Source of the DNA: Enterobacterales bacterium
GTDB taxonomy: Bacteria; Pseudomonadota; Gammaproteobacteria; Enterobacterales; Succinivibrionaceae
Direction of reading: 5' to 3'
DNA length: 10,825 bases
NCBI GenBank assembly: GCA_900768635.1
Contig: CAAGDP010000102.1
Span: forward strand, 1 to 10,825
Positions 5,714-10,825 of this stretch are shown here, one piece after another. Position 1 is the stretch's first letter; every line of letters starts with the position of its first letter. Below the pieces are notes generated by a model. That model saw only the letters and a list, made by a program, of their open reading frames with translations, was not told where the DNA came from and did no database searches. The position numbers and the translations under genes were made by a program.

Positions 5714-7912
5714 ATGAGTTTTGAAATTAAAGCGATTTTAAAGAAAGAAGAAAATCCTTCCCTAACGGGACATAAAAACAGTTTTTTATCACACATACAT
5801 ACTCATCGCAATTTGATAGGTTTCGATGAAAACGGCATACCCGTAGTAATTAAAAGTGCGGATCATCATCAGGAAGAGGGATCAGACAGTGACAGCTTTA
5901 TTAAAGATTACATGAAGGCAATCACCGCTTACCGGAAAACGTTTCCATCCAAGCAGGATGTTATTGATAAGACTCCCGATCCTGCGGTAAGAGAGCTGAT
6001 TTTACGATCGGAGCAAATTGGGGTGGATACCTGCTTTGATCGCTTTGATAAACAAAAACCGCAATGCAATTATGGTCTGGCCGGTATTTGTTGCAAGATT
6101 TGTAACATGGGACCCTGTCGCATTACACCAAAAGCCACTCGGGGAGTATGCGGGGCTGATGCGGATCTGATTGTAGCCCGCAATCTTCTGCGGGCGGGAG
6201 CGGCGGGAGCTGCGCAACATGGAATGCATGCCCGGGCCTGCATACTGGCATTAAAATGGGCCGCTGAAGGAAAGCTGAAATTACCGATAATCGGTGAACA
6301 AAAAGTAAGAAGTGTAGCCAAATTATTCGGTATTCCAATAGAAGGGAGATCGGTAGAGGAAGTGGCCATCGATTTGGCAAATGCATTACTGGATGATTTA
6401 TCTCGCCCGGCAGCGGGTAAACACCATACCATTTCAGCACTGGTGCCTCAGGGGTTGCAAAAGCTGTGGCAAGATTTGGATATTATTCCTGTAAGTGCAT
6501 ATCACGAGGTTTTCGAAGCTTATCATAAATCAGGCTGTGCCATAGATGGTGACTGGCGATCGATAATGCAGCAGTTTTTAAGATGCGGCCTGGCATTTAC
6601 TTTTACCGGGGTGGTGGCAGCCAATATAGCCACAGATTGCCTGTTTGGAGTTGGCGACAGAGTTACTTCCAAGGCAAATGTCGGGGCATTGCAGAAAGGT
6701 TTTGTAAATATTGCAGTTCATGGACATTTGCCTGTACTGGTAAGCGAAATTGTGAAAGTTGGCCAGAGTGAGGAATTTGTTCAAAAAGCACTGTCCGCTG
6801 GGGCAAAAGGTATCCGTTTTTACGGTATATGCTGTTCCGGTTTAGCTGCAATGTACCGTTACGGCGGGGTTATACCCTTATCAAATGCGGTTTCTGCTGA
6901 ACTGGTATTAGCAACCGGAGCTCTGGATTTATGGGTTGCAGATGTGCAGGATGTATTCCCGACTATTATGGATGTGGCCCGTTGTTATAAGACCACAGTT
7001 GTTACCACAAGTGAATCTGCCCGCTTACCGGGAGCTGAACGTTTTGAGTATGATCATCAGCATTCCAACATCTCAGAAACTCGAGCCATAGCGGAAAAGA
7101 TAGTAAACCGGGCTATTGAAAGTTTTGAAGCACGGAAGGGGATACCGGTATTTATACCCCCATATGAAGTAGAAGCTGAAGTAGGTTTTTCAGTGGAATA
7201 TGTGCACCGTCGTTTCGGTGGAATGAAGCCGATTCTGGAGGCTCTGGAGGATGGCCGTATTCTGGGTATAGTGAACATGGTGGGATGCAATAATCCAAAA
7301 GTGTTATATGAACGATGCATAATTGATGTGGCAGATGTCCTTCTGGCCAACAATGTTTTACTGTTATCCAACGGGTGTGCTTCTTTTCCGCTTATGAAGT
7401 TAGGTTATTGTAATACTCATGATGCCATGCATCTTGTGGGGGATGATCTTCGCCGGTTTCTGGGTGATGATTTACCTCCGGTGTGGCATGTAGGTGAGTG
7501 TATTGATAACACCCGATCTTCGGCAATTCTGGGAGGAATTGCAGCGGAGGCAGGTAAACCTCTCAGAGATCTGCCTTTTGCATTTTCATCACCGGAATGG
7601 AGTAATGAAAAAAGTATTGACGCTGCTTTGGCCTTCAGATTACAGGGCATCAGCTCATACCATTGCGTTGAAGCTCAGATATATGGATCCAAGAATGTAA
7701 TTGAATTTTTAAAGGAGGGATCCCAGGAAAGTTTTGGTTCTGTTATGTACGTCGAGCCTGATCCTGTAAAACTGGGTAAAAAAATTGTGGAAGACATGAT
7801 TGAAAAAAGAATAAATCTGGGTTGGGCTGTACCGGATCAGATCCATGAACCTTTAATTAACAGGGATGAAAAGAAGACAGGAAATGAAGAAATCAAATTT
7901 AATTATATTTAG
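5714..7912 (+). CDS. Divergent anaerobic CO dehydrogenase catalytic subunit-like protein (CooS family)
   Basis: This 732-residue Ni-Fe-S protein belongs to the CooS family, whose classical members oxidise CO to CO2 in the cytoplasm. The D-cluster (C118, C126) and B-cluster (C127, C130, C135, C146) cysteines are all present in KPQCNYGLAGICCKICNMGP. C-cluster ligands corresponding to His261, Cys295, Cys446, Cys476 and Cys526 of the Carboxydothermus enzyme are present: the HGH motif (336-338), C374, C525, C555 and C596. The catalytic lysine is kept (K633). However, the DVQC-MP motif reads DVQDVFP (D413), the CCTGNE loop reads CCSGLA, and two of the four relay histidines are Ala175 and Leu178. 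About 75 extra N-terminal residues are rich in histidine (20, 27, 29, 31, 51, 52). No CooF or CooC homologue is adjacent. It is overlapped by the transporter genes. Family membership is firm; CO dehydrogenase activity is uncertain. Confidence 0.93.
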   Translation: MSFEIKAILKKEENPSLTGHKNSFLSHIHTHRNLIGFDENGIPVVIKSADHHQEEGSDSDSFIKDYMKAITAYRKTFPSKQDVIDKTPDPAVRELILRSEQIGVDTCFDRFDKQKPQCNYGLAGICCKICNMGPCRITPKATRGVCGADADLIVARNLLRAGAAGAAQHGMHARACILALKWAAEGKLKLPIIGEQKVRSVAKLFGIPIEGRSVEEVAIDLANALLDDLSRPAAGKHHTISALVPQGLQKLWQDLDIIPVSAYHEVFEAYHKSGCAIDGDWRSIMQQFLRCGLAFTFTGVVAANIATDCLFGVGDRVTSKANVGALQKGFVNIAVHGHLPVLVSEIVKVGQSEEFVQKALSAGAKGIRFYGICCSGLAAMYRYGGVIPLSNAVSAELVLATGALDLWVADVQDVFPTIMDVARCYKTTVVTTSESARLPGAERFEYDHQHSNISETRAIAEKIVNRAIESFEARKGIPVFIPPYEVEAEVGFSVEYVHRRFGGMKPILEALEDGRILGIVNMVGCNNPKVLYERCIIDVADVLLANNVLLLSNGCASFPLMKLGYCNTHDAMHLVGDDLRRFLGDDLPPVWHVGECIDNTRSSAILGGIAAEAGKPLRDLPFAFSSPEWSNEKSIDAALAFRLQGISSYHCVEAQIYGSKNVIEFLKEGSQESFGSVMYVEPDPVKLGKKIVEDMIEKRINLGWAVPDQIHEPLINRDEKKTGNEEIKFNYI

Positions 7913-8861
7913 TGTTTTATCTTTTCTTTTGGCAGTTGCAGGTTGCGGTGACAACTCTGACACAAATGAAAATAACCGAGGATCAACAGCCGAAGGAACA
8001 CAGACAGTCGTCAGGGAAACTGTCACGGTTGCCTATCTGCCGATCACTCATTCACTGGCAGTTTTGGAATCGGCAGAGGAAACTATTAGAAATCAACTTA
8101 ATGATTTTAAAGTTGAACTTGTTAAATTCGGTAGCTGGCCAGAACTGCTGGATGCTCTTAATACAGGAAGAGTTGACGGTGCCATTGTACTGGTAGAGCT
8201 GGCTATGAAAGCCCGGGAGCATGGTATTCCTATTAAGGTTGTAGCTCTTGGTCATACCGATGGTAATGTATTAATCGGAGCAAATGATATACAGGATTTT
8301 GCAAATGTAAAAGGGAAAACTCTGGCTATACCGCACCGCCAGTCTTCACATCATATCCTGATACAGGAAGCTCTTGAGAAAAATGGCTTGACTGCGGGAG
8401 ATGTTAAATTGACAGAGCTGGCACCTACTGAAATGCCTTCAGCACTGGCTTCCAATCAGGTGGGTGGTTATTGTGTGGCCGAACCTTTCGGAGCTGTGGC
8501 GGTACAGCATAATCTGGGAAAGGTATTGTATTCATCTGAAGAATTATGGCCGGATTCTGTTTGCTGCGGTTTAGTTCTTACTGAAAAGTTTATCAAGGAG
8601 CATAATCTGCTGGCTCATAATTTTGTAAAGCACTACAAAGAGGCCGGAAAGAAACTGAATGATAAGGCTGAAGCCTTAAATATCGCCCGGAAATATTTAA
8701 AACAAAGGGATGAAGTGCTGGAACTGTCATTAAAATGGATTAAGTTTGATAATCTGGAATTAACCAGAGACAGATATGAATCACTGATTTCCAAGGTTGT
8801 AAAATATGGATTGTCAAACAATCCTCCGCAATATGAGGACTTTGTAGCAGATGATTTCTAA
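7884..8861 (+). CDS. ABC importer substrate-binding lipoprotein, NitT/TauT/SsuA type
   Basis: This 325-residue protein captures a small solute outside the inner membrane for the permease and ATPase that follow. MKKSNLIIFSVLSFLLAVAGC is a lipoprotein signal with lipobox VAGC (C21), then a polar linker up to about residue 45. The rest fits the NrtA/SsuA/THI5-like two-lobe fold: VAYLPITHSLAVLES (48-62), a GSWPELLDALNTGRVDGAI stretch, VKGKTLAIPHRQSSHH (142-157), GGYCVAEPFGA and LWPDSVCCGLVL (221-232). Histidines 56, 124, 151, 156 and 157 cluster in ligand-facing loops by analogy. The family binds nitrate, bicarbonate, sulfonates or pyrimidine precursors; the ligand here cannot be named. The start overlaps the CooS-like gene by 29 bases. 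An ATG at 7866 would add six residues, but 7884 gives the more typical KK-led signal peptide. Confidence 0.88.
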   Translation: MKKSNLIIFSVLSFLLAVAGCGDNSDTNENNRGSTAEGTQTVVRETVTVAYLPITHSLAVLESAEETIRNQLNDFKVELVKFGSWPELLDALNTGRVDGAIVLVELAMKAREHGIPIKVVALGHTDGNVLIGANDIQDFANVKGKTLAIPHRQSSHHILIQEALEKNGLTAGDVKLTELAPTEMPSALASNQVGGYCVAEPFGAVAVQHNLGKVLYSSEELWPDSVCCGLVLTEKFIKEHNLLAHNFVKHYKEAGKKLNDKAEALNIARKYLKQRDEVLELSLKWIKFDNLELTRDRYESLISKVVKYGLSNNPPQYEDFVADDF

Positions 8862-9630
8862 TGTTTCAAAACGTCTGGTTAAAGTAACATTAATCAATAT
8901 TGTTTCCTTTACAGCTCTCATCTTTGTCTGGTGGTTGATTTCCGCCTTTGGAGAATATAGTCATGCGCTGTTTCCTTCTCCTCTGGAAGCTTTCGGAGCT
9001 TTTATTGAAATAGTTAATGACGGATCCTTGTATATCCATATCAGAGACAGTATGCAGCGCTTTGTGATTGGTTATGGAGCGGCGGTATTTTCCGGGGTTG
9101 TTTTCGGATTATTGTTAGGTTGCTGGTGGAATATATTTAAATTCTGCAATCCCGTAATTCAATTGCTGAGGCCGATATCCCCTCTTGCCTGGATGCCGTT
9201 TATAGTATTGTGGTTTGGCATCGGAGAGATCCCGGCAATTGTAATAATCTTTATTGCAGCATTTTTTCCGGTACTACTGTCAACCATCAGTTCCGTCAGA
9301 AATATTGATTCCGTGTACTATAAAGTTTCAGTGAATTTCGGCATTAAACAACCTACGCTCCTGTGGAAAGTGATATTTCCGGCAGCATTTCCGGGAATTG
9401 CCAGTGGTGCTCATTTAGCCCTTGGTACAGCCTGGATCTTTCTGGTCTGTGGTGAAATGACCGGTGCACAAACCGGTTTGGGCTACCTGATCATTGATGC
9501 CAGAAATAACCTGCGGACTGATATTTTACTCACAGACATAACAGTGATAGGCATTATCGGTTTATTTTTAGATACATTACTTCGTCTGGGTGAAGATCTG
9601 TTGCTGAGAAGATGGGGAGTAAAAGACTAA
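8851..9630 (+). CDS. ABC importer permease, SsuC/TauC type
   Basis: This 259-residue inner-membrane protein has about six hydrophobic segments and forms the channel of the importer, presumably as a homodimer. The ATPase-contacting EAA-type loop lies at about 157-186 (YYKVSVNFGIKQPTLLWKVI, then FPAAFPGIASG), with the conserved G-x9-V-FPA-FP-I-G spacing. The segment LRPISPLAWMPFIVLWFGIG (106-125) is highly typical of the SsuC/TauC/NrtB group. Length is normal. The ATG overlaps the binding-protein stop by 11 bases, with GAGGA 11 bases upstream, and the stop codon overlaps the start of the ATPase gene. These tight joints support one transcript and a fixed subunit set. Confidence 0.93.
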   Translation: MISNVSKRLVKVTLINIVSFTALIFVWWLISAFGEYSHALFPSPLEAFGAFIEIVNDGSLYIHIRDSMQRFVIGYGAAVFSGVVFGLLLGCWWNIFKFCNPVIQLLRPISPLAWMPFIVLWFGIGEIPAIVIIFIAAFFPVLLSTISSVRNIDSVYYKVSVNFGIKQPTLLWKVIFPAAFPGIASGAHLALGTAWIFLVCGEMTGAQTGLGYLIIDARNNLRTDILLTDITVIGIIGLFLDTLLRLGEDLLLRRWGVKD

Positions 9631-10412
9631 TGGATGATAATTATATTGAAATTAAGAACCTGTCCAAAAATTATGTACATAAGGGGAAGGAATTTACTGC
9701 GCTGAGTAATGTCAATCTTAATATCAGAAAAGGTGAATTCATCTGCCTGCTGGGTCCTTCTGGTTGCGGCAAAAGTACCTTGATGAATGTGCTGGCAGGA
9801 TTTGAAAAAGCAACCAGCGGAAGTGTCACTATTGATGGTAAACCGGTGGGCAAGCCTACAATCAAGCATGTCACAATTTTTCAGAATTACGGACTTTTTC
9901 CCTGGCGTTCTGTTCTGGAAAATGTGGAATTAGGATTGGAAACATTAAAGTTATCTAAAAAAGAAAGGCTTGAGAAAGCAAAGTACTATGTGGATTTAGT
10001 CGGTTTGACCGGTTTTAAAGACGCCCATCCCCGGCAGCTGTCCGGAGGCATGCAGCAAAGAGTGGCCATAGCAAGAGCATTGGCGGTGGATCCGGAAATT
10101 ATATTTATGGATGAACCTCTCGGAGCTTTGGACGCTATTACCAGAATGAAACTTCAGGATGATATTCTGAAGATTAATCGGTCGCAGGATAAAACAATAA
10201 TCTTTGTTACCCATGATATTGAGGAGGCTGTATTTTTAGCTGACAGAATAGTCGTTATGACTCCCAACCCCGGTAAAATTAAACAAATTGTAAAAATTGA
10301 ACTTGGACCGACCCGTGATCGTACCAGCCGGGAATTTTTGTTATACAGAGATCTGATATTCCAGATATTCCATATGAAACATGAAAAAGCCGAAGCGGAA
10401 TATATTATTTAG
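9630..10412 (+). CDS. ABC importer ATPase, SsuB/TauB type
   Basis: This 260-residue nucleotide-binding subunit drives the importer from the cytoplasmic face. It has Walker A GPSGCGKST (42-50), Q-loop glutamine 85 in IFQNYGLFPW, signature LSGGMQQR (137-144), Walker B IIFMDEP (157-163), D-loop GALD and switch histidine 195 in FVTHDIEEA. The QNYGLFPWRSVLENVELGLE segment is characteristic of the nitrate/sulfonate/taurine group. I chose the ATG at 9630, which overlaps the permease stop in TAATG and has GGGGAG ten bases upstream. The in-frame ATG at 9612 would add six residues and lies at the ribosome binding site itself. It is the last gene of the operon. Confidence 0.93.
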   Translation: MDDNYIEIKNLSKNYVHKGKEFTALSNVNLNIRKGEFICLLGPSGCGKSTLMNVLAGFEKATSGSVTIDGKPVGKPTIKHVTIFQNYGLFPWRSVLENVELGLETLKLSKKERLEKAKYYVDLVGLTGFKDAHPRQLSGGMQQRVAIARALAVDPEIIFMDEPLGALDAITRMKLQDDILKINRSQDKTIIFVTHDIEEAVFLADRIVVMTPNPGKIKQIVKIELGPTRDRTSREFLLYRDLIFQIFHMKHEKAEAEYII

Positions 10413-10436
10413 CAGGGCAGGAAAGAATTATTGTTC

Positions 10437-10489
10437 AGGAGTTTGAGATTTAATCAGAGTTCCGGCACTGAAGAGTTTGAACTCCTTTT
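10437..10489 (+). terminator. Weak terminator candidate after the operon
   Basis: AGGAGTT (10437-10443) can pair with AACTCCT (10480-10486), followed by TTTA. The loop of 36 bases is long and the T run short, so this is a poor intrinsic terminator. It is the only candidate I see after the last transporter gene. Confidence 0.3.
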
Positions 10490-10643
10490 ATATAGCTTTA
10501 TGGTACCGATCTGCTTTATCTTTCAAACTAACGCAGAACACCGGATCTTTTTGGGTTCTATCTAAATTTTGTTGATAAGAGTGATACAGCATACAAATGT
10601 AGTAAGCATAAAAAATATCACTATTTAAACGTAAAATGTAAGT

Positions 10644-10649
10644 TATAAT
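10644..10649 (+). promoter_or_regulatory. Possible -10 element before the right-edge reading frame
   Basis: TATAAT matches the -10 consensus in an AT-rich tract, about 90 bases upstream of a short frame with a strong ribosome binding site. The -35 position (10621-10626, CTATTT) is poor, so the call rests on the hexamer and its placement. Confidence 0.25.
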
Positions 10650-10740
10650 CAGAGAATAAGCATCATTTTGCAGAAATCAGGTTTACCAGTGAATATGGCA
10701 GTAATGATTTTACTGCATTATTCCGGCGGGAGGAAAAAAT

Positions 10741-10794
10741 ATGTCACTTAGGAACTGTCATGAAATTAGTTGTCCATTTGGTCGGATGATATAA
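10741..10794 (+). CDS. Short reading frame with strong Shine-Dalgarno, possible leader peptide
   Basis: A 17-codon frame (MSLRNCHEISCPFGRMI) starts at an ATG preceded by GGGAGGA (10728-10734), six bases away. This is one of the best ribosome binding sites in the window. Its last codons run into a hairpin (10778-10816). The layout suggests a leader peptide or translation-coupled control of a gene to the right of the window, but it may also be a chance frame or the broken start of a longer gene. I see no family features in so short a peptide. Confidence 0.35.
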   Translation: MSLRNCHEISCPFGRMI

Positions 10795-10816
10795 TTCCAT
10801 TTTTCATTCGGACCAA
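10778..10816 (+). promoter_or_regulatory. Stem-loop at the right edge
   Basis: TTGGTC (10778-10783) pairs with GACCAA (10811-10816). After one bulged G (10810) the stem continues with GGATG (10784-10788) against CATTC (10805-10809), giving about eleven pairs including one G-T, with a 16-base AT-rich loop. No T run follows within the window. It overlaps the end of the short reading frame, so ribosome position could affect folding. Confidence 0.4.
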
Positions 10817-10825
10817 CAAATTCAA

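Larger units (their letters stand above)
10413..10740 (+). other. Intergenic region after the operon
   Basis: This stretch holds no protein gene that I can support. It contains the weak terminator candidate, an AT-rich tract, and a perfect TATAAT (10644-10649) without a convincing -35 or TGn extension. That TATAAT could promote the short reading frame at 10741 or a gene beyond the window. Confidence 0.45.

Noticed and set aside
6070..6440. Long minus-strand frames opposite the CooS-like gene
   Set aside because: They are reverse-strand shadows of a strongly conserved coding region, without their own start signals or recognisable domains.
6950..6952. The aspartate codon in the CooS-like gene as a sequencing error
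   Set aside because: The frame is intact and other active-site positions are changed too (SGLA, A175, L178), so this fits a divergent enzyme better than a single error. A one-codon error still cannot be excluded without reads or relatives.
1..10825. CRISPR array, tRNA or rRNA genes
   Set aside because: I saw no regularly spaced repeats, tRNA-like cloverleaf or conserved rRNA segment on either strand.

Overview
The window looks like part of the chromosome of a moderately AT-rich, Gram-negative anaerobe or facultative anaerobe, most likely a gammaproteobacterium. The best evidence is the prephenate dehydratase: its PIENTSSG, YSHPQP, NFTRF, SRPI-G-PWEE-FY and LGCYP blocks read like the enterobacterial P-protein PheA. 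A carbon monoxide dehydrogenase family gene points to anaerobic metabolism. An anaerobic lineage such as Succinivibrionaceae is possible, but that is a guess.

Left part (1-2414). The window opens inside the right end of an IS200/IS605-type element. It ends in a compact 3' hairpin followed by TTGAC, and the 100 bases before it fold like a TnpB guide (omega) RNA scaffold. Directly next to it, on the minus strand, lies a two-gene unit read right to left: a PheA-like protein with an intact dehydratase and ACT region but a shortened, catalytically stripped chorismate mutase segment, then a GT4 glycosyltransferase. The IS end sits one base beyond the glycosyltransferase stop codon. A long pheA leader with an extended -10 promoter lies upstream.

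Middle (2415-4982). After a roughly 650-base gap comes a single plus-strand gene for an exported or membrane-anchored seven-bladed RCC1-type beta-propeller with a regular pattern of paired cysteines. It is closed by a textbook terminator. A 310-base regulatory gap follows, with palindromes and an extended -10 promoter.

Right part (4983-10412). Six plus-strand genes are packed as one probable operon: two small membrane proteins of unknown function, a divergent CooS-like Ni-Fe-S protein, and a complete NitT/TauT/SsuABC-type importer (lipoprotein binding protein, permease, ATPase). Overlapping ends from the CooS-like gene through the ATPase gene suggest coordinated production. The CooS-like protein keeps all B- and D-cluster cysteines and most C-cluster ligands. 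However, aspartate replaces one C-cluster cysteine, the conserved CCTGNE loop is altered, and half of the histidine relay is missing. The gene set therefore looks like a dedicated import-and-reduce (or oxidise) module whose substrate may not be CO. This is the most interesting part of the window.

The last 410 bases hold a weak terminator candidate, a possible promoter, and a 17-codon open reading frame with a strong Shine-Dalgarno, followed by a hairpin at the window edge. These may be the leader of a gene beyond the window.
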